Origin: a virus | Strand: one strand, 5' to 3' | Length of the DNA stretch: 30,561 nt | Virus record (IMG/VR): IMGVR_UViG_3300030090_001003 | Span: 1-30,561 of that record | Part shown: positions 16,832 to 25,032 of the stretch, one piece after another | Layout of the letters: the number at the start of each line of letters is the position of its first letter | Numbering within the stretch: the stretch's first letter is position 1 | Translations under genes and position numbers: made by a program | The notes under the pieces: generated by a model | What the model was told of the DNA's origin: nothing | The model's database searches: none | Seen by the model: only the letters and a program-made list of their open reading frames with translations

Positions 16832-17182
16832 TTAATCCGGTGCGTTTAAGTTTGACTCACTTGTTATATCAGCTAGTAATAAGTTTTTATCTACTAATCT
16901 AGGTATCTGTATATAGTCACCATCATTATCCATAAGATATACTCTAAAAACTTGATTAGCTTCTAATCTATTACTACTTGAATCTGTTGCTCCATCAGCT
17001 AAGTTATAGTACATTCTATCAGCAACTGTAGTTATTTTAGCATGAACTACTTTTACTTTGTGAGTACCTATCTCAACTAATGCATCATTAATTAAATTTA
17101 TTATATAATTTTCAGGAGCGTCTGGAAATACCTGACGAACTCTACTAATTAATTTTTTAACAGTTATTGAATGAACAGCCAT
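16832..17182 (-). CDS. Probable head-tail adaptor (116 aa)
   Basis: A 116-residue protein with two N-terminal helices (VKKLISRVRQVFP and ENYIINLINDALVEIG) followed by beta strands (VVHAKITTVADRMYYNL, FRVYLMDNDGDYIQIPRL). This helix-then-strand layout matches the gp4/adaptor family of podophages, which extends the portal ring. The ATG shares one base with the previous stop. No metal or catalytic motif. Adaptor role is likely but unproven. Confidence 0.6.
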   Translation of the reverse strand: MAVHSITVKKLISRVRQVFPDAPENYIINLINDALVEIGTHKVKVVHAKITTVADRMYYNLADGATDSSSNRLEANQVFRVYLMDNDGDYIQIPRLVDKNLLLADITSESNLNAPD

Positions 17183-17667
17183 TACACCCCACCATCGTCA
17201 CATACTGCAAATACCATAGCTTGTATATTTCCAGATGATGAATCAGCATTAACGTCATTTATTTCTGTATTACCAAGTCTGGCAAAAAAACATTCATTTG
17301 GTTTTAAAACAATATCGCCAACAGCACTACCTGTAGCGGCTCCACCACTCAGGTTTAAATGAAGAGTGGATGTAGTTTCTGTGCTACCATCTGTAGTTCC
17401 AGTATGCTTTACAAAAAGAAACACAATGTCGTCTGCACTATTAGAACTAGCAGTATCGCCTTGCTCTGCTGTCCCTTGACCTAGGTATGGAACAGCCGCT
17501 ACTAAAGCATCTGAAGAACTAGCTCCAACTATTCTTAGAGAATAAGTCCATTTATTATTATCGCCTAAGTCATTTAAATCATAGATTGTAGTTCCACCAA
17601 CTGCTGTTTTAATTTCATCCGGTAATAAAGAAGCTGTTACACTTACCGTTGCTCTGTCTGCCGCCAT
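17182..17667 (-). CDS. Hypothetical beta-rich virion protein (161 aa)
   Basis: A 161-residue, Thr/Ser/Gly/Asp-rich protein with alternating strands (WTYSLRIVGASSSD, DDIVFLFVKHTG, TLHLNLSGGAATG, DIVLKPNECFFARLG). The acidic, low-lysine composition and lack of enzyme motifs fit a virion surface or tail-completion subunit. It begins two bases after the stop of the 785-residue connector-like gene. Not recognised; the role is inferred only from the structural cluster. Confidence 0.62.
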   Translation of the reverse strand: MAADRATVSVTASLLPDEIKTAVGGTTIYDLNDLGDNNKWTYSLRIVGASSSDALVAAVPYLGQGTAEQGDTASSNSADDIVFLFVKHTGTTDGSTETTSTLHLNLSGGAATGSAVGDIVLKPNECFFARLGNTEINDVNADSSSGNIQAMVFAVCDDGGV

Positions 17668-17668
17668 T

Positions 17669-20026
17669 CTAATTTCCTCCTAGTAATAATTGCAAACCCT
17701 TATCATAGTCTGCTTGTAATTTTGCTTGTTGTTTTTCATACCAAGAATAATATGCACTATCAACTGTTAATCTAGCCTGCACTTCATTTGCATATGCTTG
17801 AGCTGATTGTACATAAGAATTTGCTGTGGATATATAAGACTGGACTGCTTGCACTTTAGCTGATGTAAAATTACTTCTAGCTGAAACTTCTTGAGCATAT
17901 CCATTTGCTTGAGCAATCGTTGATTGAGCTTGCTGAAGAAAAGCACTGCCAGCATTTACTCTAGCTTGAGCTTCTTGATAATAAGATGATTGTATTTTTA
18001 TACTAGACTCAACTTCTTGAATTTTTTGCTGTATGTTAGCTTGATACTCTTGCACCTCTTTATTTACTTGGGCACTGTATTTATTTAATTCAGCACTAAA
18101 TTTTGCAATTAAATCGTCATTATTAGAAATACTAGCCTCTAATGCTTTAGCTTTATTTGCTAAGTCAAGAGCTTGGTCTTGAGCTTTATTAAATTTATCT
18201 ATATCTACGGTTTGAGCCGCTTCTTGTTGGGCATCTTCAGCGTCTATTCTTGCCTGAGTTAAAGCTTTTTGTAAGTCTGAATTATGTTTAGCTAATTCTG
18301 CTTGAACATTGGCTTGGTACCTTACATTTTCTTTATTAAATTCATTTAGTTCGTTTTGTATGTCTAGTTGAAATACTTGCAAGTTATCAGATTCTGTTTT
18401 AGACCAAGCTTGAAAAGCTAAATTAATTTCTGTTTTATACCTGTCTATTTTTTGAGAATAACTTTGAACATCTGAATTTACCTGAGCTTGATATTGAGAA
18501 ATTTTAGCTTGATACTCTTGAGTTTCCTTTTGTAATTTCAAAGAAGCTTCTTGCTGTGCATCTTGAGAATCTAATCTAGATTGCTCTATTTGTTTTTGAA
18601 TTGTTGCTTGGTATTCTACATTGGCATCATTAAAAACATTTAACTGATTTTGTAAAGCCGCTTGATATGCACTTATATAAGCACTTATCTTTTGCAACTG
18701 AACGTTTGCTAATTCTATATCTTCAGAATCTTCTATATATTCACCAACAACTGTAAACCATTTTGAAAAATCTAAAAAATCTGCATCTGTTCCCGGCTCA
18801 TTGCTTGTTAAAGCAGTTAAAGACGCAGTTAATTCTTCAGTTGCACCGCCAACAGTTGGTGCTGTGTAAGCTGGAGCTGTTCCAAAACTTCCTATTGTAA
18901 TAGGAGAAACTTCAGGGTTAGAAAAAATTGGTGGAGGAACAGGTGGAGCAACAGTAGAAAACTCTAATGGGTCATTATCTCCAAATGGGTTACCATCTTC
19001 ACTTAGATTAAAAAAATCCTCAAAAGAAACTTGAGTAGGATGACCCGGCTTTGTATATGCTGGAACATTTCCAGACATATCAGCCGTAGAAACACTGGCA
19101 ACTGTTATAGCTCCAACAGCTGAAGTTGATGCATCTGCGTTAGAAGCATCGCTATATGATACAGTTGCTAATGATGGAGCCTGTGGGGCTGGGGATGTTA
19201 TATTTAAATCATTTATTGAAATTGCACTAGGAACAGCCGACCTTGCTTGTGTGATTGGAGAGGTTGCAGTTGAACTTACTTCAGCCGCAACTTCGTCAAA
19301 CTCTTCATGTGCTAATAATATTATTTCATCTACCTTGTCTAGCTCTGCTTTCATAGCGTCGCAAGCTGTTTCAAATTCTCCGCTGTTATCTGTTTGTGAT
19401 GCTATCTCAGCGGCTTCTATTTTAGCTAATGCTATTTCAGACAATGAAGCGTCTATGTTATCATTTGTGGCTGTTAATGCTGTTGTTATAGTTGAACTAG
19501 CAGTTTTACTTCCTAATACATTTTGTAAAGCTTTTACAGATGCGTACAATGGAACCAAGTACTCTGCCTCATCTGGAAACCTAGTAATGGAGCTATCTCC
19601 ATAAGCTACAGATGGGTATGCCAATGTTTGAATTTGAGCATTGTTTGAATTAGTTGGTTCAGGTATGACACTCAATATATTGTTAGTTATGTAATATACT
19701 GGGTCTGTTGCTGAAGCCGCATTCATATCATCTGAATCACTGGCTCTGCCACTCATATTTGCAGGTATCAATCTGCAAGGTTGGTTAATTGTTCCATCAT
19801 CTCTTGTAACGCTAAATATCTCAGAACCACCTATGGTTAAGTTAGCACTACTTGAATTTAATGAAGTAGCTGTTGTGTATAAAGCTTTTTTTGCCGATGG
19901 AAGAACATTTAAAATTTCTTTTGCCCCATCAGTAAGAAACTGAGTTAGTTCAGTTTGCGTTGGAGCACTGCTTCCATCTATACTTAGGCTAGTTAAGCCT
20001 TCTACTTGTGCTTCAAAAGTAGCCAT
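17669..20026 (-). CDS. Adaptor-like domain fused to long repeat coiled coil
   Basis: A 785-residue protein. Residues 1-175 resemble a head-tail adaptor (helix TELTQFLTDGAKEILNVLP, beta segment, and SITRFPDEAEYLVPLYASVKAL, typical of connector proteins). A Ser/Ala/Pro-rich linker with PPVPPP follows (about 255-400). Residues about 435-770 are an almost unbroken Gln/Ala-rich helix with internal repeats: an LNxFNxxNVxYQAxxQ element at 462 and again at 560, each followed by an IDxxDAQQEA or LDxxDAQQEA element. The C-terminus is LLLGGN. This suggests a connector protein that carries a long helical fibre or whisker on the neck or tail. I know of no named family that combines the two. Confidence 0.68.
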   Translation of the reverse strand: MATFEAQVEGLTSLSIDGSSAPTQTELTQFLTDGAKEILNVLPSAKKALYTTATSLNSSSANLTIGGSEIFSVTRDDGTINQPCRLIPANMSGRASDSDDMNAASATDPVYYITNNILSVIPEPTNSNNAQIQTLAYPSVAYGDSSITRFPDEAEYLVPLYASVKALQNVLGSKTASSTITTALTATNDNIDASLSEIALAKIEAAEIASQTDNSGEFETACDAMKAELDKVDEIILLAHEEFDEVAAEVSSTATSPITQARSAVPSAISINDLNITSPAPQAPSLATVSYSDASNADASTSAVGAITVASVSTADMSGNVPAYTKPGHPTQVSFEDFFNLSEDGNPFGDNDPLEFSTVAPPVPPPIFSNPEVSPITIGSFGTAPAYTAPTVGGATEELTASLTALTSNEPGTDADFLDFSKWFTVVGEYIEDSEDIELANVQLQKISAYISAYQAALQNQLNVFNDANVEYQATIQKQIEQSRLDSQDAQQEASLKLQKETQEYQAKISQYQAQVNSDVQSYSQKIDRYKTEINLAFQAWSKTESDNLQVFQLDIQNELNEFNKENVRYQANVQAELAKHNSDLQKALTQARIDAEDAQQEAAQTVDIDKFNKAQDQALDLANKAKALEASISNNDDLIAKFSAELNKYSAQVNKEVQEYQANIQQKIQEVESSIKIQSSYYQEAQARVNAGSAFLQQAQSTIAQANGYAQEVSARSNFTSAKVQAVQSYISTANSYVQSAQAYANEVQARLTVDSAYYSWYEKQQAKLQADYDKGLQLLLGGN

Positions 20027-20271
20027 TAGCTAATCCCCGCTTGTTTTACTCTGTCTTTCCAAATTTTATTCTGTCTCTCTTTTTTCTCTTTATTTACTTT
20101 GGCTATATGCTTATCCATGCTAATTGAAGAAAACTCCATATCAGTTCTCTTACCAGCTTCACTCATCATAAACAAGTTTGTAGTGTACACAGCTTCAGAT
20201 GCTTTTTTTCCACAAGCTCTGCAGTAGAACCATCTTTCTGGGTTTGGGTTTTTACAATGTACGCAATTCAT
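20026..20271 (-). CDS. Small zinc-ribbon protein (81 aa)
   Basis: An 81-residue protein with an N-terminal zinc ribbon: two CxxC knuckles at Cys3/Cys6 and Cys17/Cys20, separated by NPNPERWFY, then a Lys-rich helical tail (KVNKEKKERQNKIWKDRVKQ). Such ribbons are common in phages next to structural genes, with roles from nucleic-acid binding to assembly. The ATG has AAGGA six bases upstream, just after the strong hairpin, and the stop overlaps the next ATG by one base. Confidence 0.78.
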   Translation of the reverse strand: MNCVHCKNPNPERWFYCRACGKKASEAVYTTNLFMMSEAGKRTDMEFSSISMDKHIAKVNKEKKERQNKIWKDRVKQAGIS

Positions 20272-20291
20272 ATAATTCCTTTTTTAGATTC

Positions 20292-20318
20292 GGGGGCTAT
20301 CTTTTATTGATAACCCCC
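20292..20318 (-). terminator. Strong hairpin after capsid/decoration genes
   Basis: A 10-bp stem (GGGGGTTATC / GATAGCCCCC on the minus strand) with a 7-base loop lies between the decoration and zinc-ribbon genes. One pair is G-U on the minus transcript but would be a C-A mismatch on the plus strand, so the structure fits the leftward RNA. No U-run follows, so it may be a partial terminator or an RNA-stabilising 3' end that raises capsid mRNA over downstream mRNA. Confidence 0.6.
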
Positions 20319-20353
20319 ACAGTTCTAATTACTGCTTAACTTTATTGATTCAG

Positions 20354-20782
20354 TTATGATGTTTGGATACCGTTATTAATACCACTCATTGACTCAGCTA
20401 ACCACTCAGCGTTCCAAGCCATTATATTTACATAGTCACCACGTTGAGCAGTTGTATCTAATATAATATTTGAAACTTGAGTACCAGCAGTAGAAACAGC
20501 CGCATCGCCTCCAGCGTCTTTAGACGCAAGGCTAACGATTGCACTTCCTGCTCCAATAGTAATGTCATTACTTGGGGTTTCTTCCCACACTATAAATTTG
20601 TAATGAACACCATCTACTAAAGTAGTTGGCAAAGTAATAGCTACTGCTCCGCCTGTAGCGGCACAAACAAATACCTTACCACTATCTTCGCTTGTTAGCG
20701 TTCTATCTGCATTGATGTATTCTATTTTCTTCTTGTATCCGTCGGTTTTTCCACTATTTTCATTTAGATAATCAGCTCTCAT
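20354..20782 (-). CDS. Probable head decoration protein (142 aa)
   Basis: A 142-residue protein with a polar N-terminal arm (about 1-22), then IEYINADRTLTSEDSGKVFV and an ITLPTTLVDGVHYKFIV segment. This 'LTxxDSGKVF...ITLP...G..YKF' order recurs in small beta-barrel proteins beside major capsid genes of aquatic phages, where they are thought to decorate the head. Two bases separate the major capsid stop from its ATG, which has a GGAG site. An N-terminal arm that reaches across capsomers is typical of decoration proteins. The alternative is a head fibre subunit. Confidence 0.65.
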   Translation of the reverse strand: MRADYLNENSGKTDGYKKKIEYINADRTLTSEDSGKVFVCAATGGAVAITLPTTLVDGVHYKFIVWEETPSNDITIGAGSAIVSLASKDAGGDAAVSTAGTQVSNIILDTTAQRGDYVNIMAWNAEWLAESMSGINNGIQTS

Positions 20783-20784
20783 TA

Positions 20785-22116
20785 TTAAACTCCTTCTAAG
20801 TTAAGTAGATAGTGAGTCTCTGGAAGAGAAACTTCTAAACCAGCCTCTGTAAGAATCATATCCTTACGAAGGTCTTCATCAGCAGACTGTACATTAGTTT
20901 GCACTTGAGTATCACGATTAACACCGTTACCAACTAGTGGACGATATGCCACATGGTCTAAGTCAACCATCATCAAGAAACCGGAAGAGAATCCTCTAAA
21001 TAGAGGTTCTTTTACCATGTTCATTGCACCGTGAATAGTGTCAATGGTTAAAACTTTATGACCAAACCTGCCATCTTTCTGACTTACATCGTATTTGTAA
21101 ACATTGTTTGAATGTCCCATAGATGCGTCAAGAAATAAGCCGTCACCAAGTTTGTTAAAGAATGTTAATACTGGCAAACTAGCAAGAGCTAATTTACTAT
21201 CAGTACCTCCACGAGCAGGGTCATATACAACTTCAAAATCAGATAAGATTCTGTCGTATGTTAATTCTGCCGCAGTTGAACTACGAAAGTATGGAGCACC
21301 AGAACTGTAAGATAACGCACTGTCATCTACAACTGCTGTTCCATTTTTAATAACGTGTCCAGCAATACCTTCTGTGTACTGAATACCGCCAGTGCTTGCA
21401 CGTTGTCCGAAAAGCATAGCACGTTCAATGTCTACTTTATGCTCACGAAGCTTAAGATTCCAAATTCTTTGGAACTCATCTGCGTATCCACGATATTTCG
21501 TAGCACGAGCAGTGTTAGACATTTCACAAGCTGTTTTAAAGATTTGGGTATATCCAAAATCATTATCTAGCTCTTCAGCAAAAACGTCTGGAGCACCAGT
21601 TCCTTCAGCAAATGAAGTACCGATTACCTGACATTTTGCGTTATCCGCACCAGTTTCAGCTCCGTCAACTGCTGAAATTGTTTTTCCTGTAAAAGTTGTT
21701 GTCGAACCAGCATCAACTGGAGCAGACTCAACTCTCACTATGATTGTTTCAGGTGAGTTATTTTCTTCATAACCAACTGCAAACACCATACCTTTCACAA
21801 GCCAATCAACTGACGCACCGCCAGAAGTATCAACTGTGTATGTTAATGAAGAACCAGCCGCAGGAATCGCATGAGAGCCAGCAAGCAAAAATGCTCTGTC
21901 TGTCATTGAAACCTTTGTTCTGTCTTCTAAGAATCGGAATTGTGGGTCATCCGTAGGGACTTTAGCTACCTTTGAAAGGTACACGAAGAATGGAGATTCC
22001 TCTGGAGCTAAGTCAGCCACACGGTCTGAGAAGTTAAATAACCTACGAGTATGATAGCCAGAAGCGGCTGAACCCGGGTCACCAACCTTCACAATACCTT
22101 GATTGTAAGTGCTCAT
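20785..22116 (-). CDS. Major capsid protein, SU10-type
   Basis: A 443-residue protein following portal and scaffold genes in the standard order. Its N-terminal part (LFNFSDRVADLAPEESPFFVYLSKV, about 26-50) and the long helix (YTQIFKTACEMSNTARATKYRG...ADEFQ...LREHKVDIERAMLFG, about 189-237) match the SU10 major capsid group (DUF5309), a branch of the HK97 fold. It lacks an obvious N-terminal delta domain, in agreement with a separate scaffold. The ATG has GGAG at proper spacing. About 12 of the 21 arginine codons I read are CGT whereas neighbours prefer AGA, a sign of selection for high expression. Confidence 0.85.
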   Translation of the reverse strand: MSTYNQGIVKVGDPGSAASGYHTRRLFNFSDRVADLAPEESPFFVYLSKVAKVPTDDPQFRFLEDRTKVSMTDRAFLLAGSHAIPAAGSSLTYTVDTSGGASVDWLVKGMVFAVGYEENNSPETIIVRVESAPVDAGSTTTFTGKTISAVDGAETGADNAKCQVIGTSFAEGTGAPDVFAEELDNDFGYTQIFKTACEMSNTARATKYRGYADEFQRIWNLKLREHKVDIERAMLFGQRASTGGIQYTEGIAGHVIKNGTAVVDDSALSYSSGAPYFRSSTAAELTYDRILSDFEVVYDPARGGTDSKLALASLPVLTFFNKLGDGLFLDASMGHSNNVYKYDVSQKDGRFGHKVLTIDTIHGAMNMVKEPLFRGFSSGFLMMVDLDHVAYRPLVGNGVNRDTQVQTNVQSADEDLRKDMILTEAGLEVSLPETHYLLNLEGV

Positions 22117-22132
22117 AATTACTCCTTAGAGA

Positions 22133-22903
22133 TTATATATTTGTATTTCTAGACGCACCCATAATACCAGACCAGACATCTTCTATTTCTTTTGGTTTTT
22201 CAGGAGCCGCTCCCTGAACAATACCAGCCGTAGGGGCTATGTTTTTTGTTCTTTGAACTGCTTCTAAATTTTGAGAAACCTTTTGCTCTCCACCTTTATG
22301 CTTTCTATACACATCAACCAATAATTCCAAAGGAAGTTCTTCTCTTGGAGTTGTGGCAAAGTTTATAAAATCATCAGCCATTGCAGGGTCTTCAAATCCA
22401 TATTTATTAGTTAAGTCTTGTCTTAAATTATTGACTGCCATTTGCTGTTGTAAACCACTAAACTGTTGTTGAACAGCTTCGTTTACAAGAGCCTTCTCTT
22501 GGTTAACCCTCATTTCATATGAAGGCGAACCGGGCTTGTAATAAGCTTCCCAAGGGTCAAAAGAATCTTCAGTTAATTCTTGAGCCTTTGGCTCTTGCTG
22601 ATTACTTACCTTGTTACCACTCAAAGTGCTTCTCATAGCTTCAACAACGTCTGGTCTTTTTTCTAAGACCTCTCCTAATTGTTTATACTTGCGAAGTTCC
22701 TCGACTTCGGAATTAAGCTTTTCGTATTCGGCTGTTCTCTTATCATACATTGATTGGAACTTTTTAGCTTCATCAATAGGTTGCTCCTCAGTTCCACTAA
22801 CTTCTGGATTACCTACTTGTTCAGGCTCAACAACTTGTTCTAAAACTTGCCCTTCCACACCTTCTATTGTGTTAACTTCTCCGTTCATAGTGTTATCTTC
22901 CAT
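22133..22903 (-). CDS. Capsid scaffold protein
   Basis: A 256-residue acidic, Glu/Gln-rich protein without membrane or enzyme motif. The N-terminal 45 residues are Val/Glu/Pro-rich and disordered-looking, residues about 46-80 are a coiled coil (MYDKRTAEYEKLNSEVEELRKY), the middle has FDPWEAYYKPGSPSYE, and the end is basic/polar, where scaffolds bind capsid subunits. Position between portal and major capsid genes is diagnostic. GAGGA lies six bases before the ATG. A second Met at residue 6 is possible as start. Confidence 0.8.
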   Translation of the reverse strand: MEDNTMNGEVNTIEGVEGQVLEQVVEPEQVGNPEVSGTEEQPIDEAKKFQSMYDKRTAEYEKLNSEVEELRKYKQLGEVLEKRPDVVEAMRSTLSGNKVSNQQEPKAQELTEDSFDPWEAYYKPGSPSYEMRVNQEKALVNEAVQQQFSGLQQQMAVNNLRQDLTNKYGFEDPAMADDFINFATTPREELPLELLVDVYRKHKGGEQKVSQNLEAVQRTKNIAPTAGIVQGAAPEKPKEIEDVWSGIMGASRNTNI

Positions 22904-22997
22904 TATATTCCTCGATTTCTTTTATTATTAGCATCACCTTCTTACAGATGTCTATAAAAGCAGAACCGTGTAATATGTCCACTACTTCTGTTTTCAT
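22893..22997 (-). CDS. Possible coupled small protein (34 aa)
   Basis: A 34-codon frame whose ATG shares one base with the portal stop (TAATG) and whose end overlaps the scaffold start by eleven bases. The product (KTEVVDILHGSAFIDICKKV, then a Glu-rich helix) is a short amphipathic helix. It fills an otherwise empty 93-base gap and uses the same joint that this phage uses at confirmed genes. It may be a real peptide or only a ribosome carrier into the scaffold gene. Confidence 0.45.
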   Translation of the reverse strand: MKTEVVDILHGSAFIDICKKVMLIIKEIEEYNGR

Positions 22998-24898
22998 TAG
23001 CTTACAGCCTGCGTTTCTGCATCAACAATTCTTTTTAGATTATCAACTTGAACTTTGCTTTTGAACTTAGTATCATTTTGAATTTCATTGAGCCTAGATT
23101 TAAACTTCTCGGTTTCTGCACGCTTACGAGAACTAACTGTTTCACGTTCTGCTGTTTGCAGGTCTCCACTAAGTTTTTTAATCTGCTCTTCTAATTGCTT
23201 GATATATGATTGCATTTGAGCCATTTGACCCTTTCGCTGTAAAACTCCTTCTTTGTCAAAGATTTCAGTTTTCTTTAAAACCTCGACATCGTCTACCAGA
23301 TTCATTTTAAACGCTTCCAAGTACATTTCATATTCAGCTATCCTATTGGAAGGTAAAGTAGAACCGGATATTATTCTCACATCATAATGCCCAATGGTGA
23401 TATCGTTTGTTATGGCATTAACTTCTTGACCTTTATTATCGTACATACTATTTACTGTAAATTCAGTAATATCGTTATTTGGTTGCACAATTCTAAATGT
23501 CTTTTGGTAAGTATAGTGACCTTTAGCTAGATTGTATATACTACGACCTAACCTAGTCAAACTTCCTTCGACATCTCGTAGCTTTGATTTACCACGAGTT
23601 TCACCCATCTCAGCAAGTAAAGCAGTTCCTCTAACTGTTTCAGGAGCCGCTTCTTTAAATCCTTGCATTAATTCAGGTATGCCGAAACTTAAGTCTATAT
23701 AATGTTCTATACGACTTATTAAATTATAAAACTCTCCAGATAATGATTGTGGGGCAGGGAAGTGCGGTGCACCAAACTCAGGGTTATATGGTATGACAGC
23801 ATTGGGTCTTGCCCAATCCTGCTCCAACTGCCCCAAATCATCTACGCTCCCCTCTGGGACTAGTAGTTTTAATCCAGCAGAGGCTTGGGCGTGTGAGAGA
23901 GTAAGAGAGAAAAGTTTGTTCAATAACCTTTGAGAGTCTTGAACTTTTGATATATCTGATTTTGGGTACGGAGTTCCTGTCCATATATTTGGAACTGGTA
24001 CTATTGGGTATATATCAGTATTTAAAATTTGTTCATATAAAAGTAACTCACCAACAGTGCAAGTTATCTTAATTCTTGTTTGGACTACTTCAACAATTTC
24101 AATCATTCCAGCTTTAATAAGCAACTGAGCTTGTTCATTTGCTACAAATTCTTCATATTTTTCTGGACTTAGTATAACTTCAGAACCATCTTGTTTGTTG
24201 AATACCCTATAAAATGGAACTTTTACTTTTGTAAATCTTTCAAGTATTCTATACTTACTAACTCTGTTATACTGAGAGTCGTATGTATTGTCAGGTGTAA
24301 ACGAATTAGAACTATTTCTTTTTAATGACTCTGGGTAATCATCTTCATCATAGTATGTATCAAGTTCTTCTATGTATGGCTCAACTTGAGGATACATATT
24401 AAGAAGTTGGTCTTCTGTAAGTATAGTAGACATAATAATACCAGACGCATCATCAGCATATCTATGTCTTGAAGCTGGGTCTATGTAAATACGAAATGGG
24501 TCAACATATGTAAACTTTACTTCTCCTCTTCCGTAATCAGCTTCTGGGTCTATATATGCATAAAAGTAACCCATGCCTGCTGTGGCATAATCATGAACTG
24601 CTTGTTTAAAATTAACATCTCCATCTGAGATATCCCATATATACTCTAGTATAGTTCTCCACACATTAGATATTCTACTATCAGAGTCTTCCCTACCAAC
24701 TGCACTATACTTTGGTGTCTTAGATGTTAATAATGATTTTAACTTTTCAATAGCGGCATATACACGGTCTATAACAAAATCACCTTGCCCTACTGCTCGT
24801 AAGGCATCTGATTCTTCTTGCGTGTAATGGTTTCCTAAAAAGAAGTCTACTGAGTCTCTTGCTTCTATATCCCAATCTGCTCTGGCATCTTTCCACAT
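22997..24898 (-). CDS. Portal protein, P22-type
   Basis: A 633-residue portal, the dodecameric ring through which DNA is packaged and released. Landmarks of the P22-like group are the N-terminal WDIEARDSVDFFLGNHYTQEE, VDPFRIYIDPASRHRYADDASG (about 130-153), the RLLNKLFSLTLSHAQASAGLKLL helix, the FGIPELMQGFKEAAPETVRGTALLAE segment with its typical PE(L)MxG...ETVRG order, and a coiled coil near the C-terminus (about 560-600). The first ATG (24898) has GGAG only two bases away, and the frame stays open 23 codons further upstream with portal-like sequence, so the real start may be a non-ATG codon at 24965-24967. Confidence 0.87.
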   Translation of the reverse strand: MWKDARADWDIEARDSVDFFLGNHYTQEESDALRAVGQGDFVIDRVYAAIEKLKSLLTSKTPKYSAVGREDSDSRISNVWRTILEYIWDISDGDVNFKQAVHDYATAGMGYFYAYIDPEADYGRGEVKFTYVDPFRIYIDPASRHRYADDASGIIMSTILTEDQLLNMYPQVEPYIEELDTYYDEDDYPESLKRNSSNSFTPDNTYDSQYNRVSKYRILERFTKVKVPFYRVFNKQDGSEVILSPEKYEEFVANEQAQLLIKAGMIEIVEVVQTRIKITCTVGELLLYEQILNTDIYPIVPVPNIWTGTPYPKSDISKVQDSQRLLNKLFSLTLSHAQASAGLKLLVPEGSVDDLGQLEQDWARPNAVIPYNPEFGAPHFPAPQSLSGEFYNLISRIEHYIDLSFGIPELMQGFKEAAPETVRGTALLAEMGETRGKSKLRDVEGSLTRLGRSIYNLAKGHYTYQKTFRIVQPNNDITEFTVNSMYDNKGQEVNAITNDITIGHYDVRIISGSTLPSNRIAEYEMYLEAFKMNLVDDVEVLKKTEIFDKEGVLQRKGQMAQMQSYIKQLEEQIKKLSGDLQTAERETVSSRKRAETEKFKSRLNEIQNDTKFKSKVQVDNLKRIVDAETQAVS

Positions 24899-24994
24899 TC
24901 TCCAGAGTTGTTGGTTGACTTCAGAATGTTTTACTTCGTTTTGTTCTAACTCTCTTATACTAGAAATGGGTACACCTATAAATTTATACTATAT

Positions 24995-25024
24995 AATATA
25001 ATAAAATTATTATAAACTATGCAA
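24995..25024 (-). promoter_or_regulatory. Promoter for portal-to-tail operon
   Basis: On the minus strand TTGCAT (25024-25019), an 18-base AT-rich spacer and TATATT (25000-24995). It is in the only gap between TerL and portal, and matches the three promoter-like sites of the control region in sequence and spacing. Predicted transcription start near 24,988. Confidence 0.62.
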
Positions 25025-25032
25025 GTGTTTTT

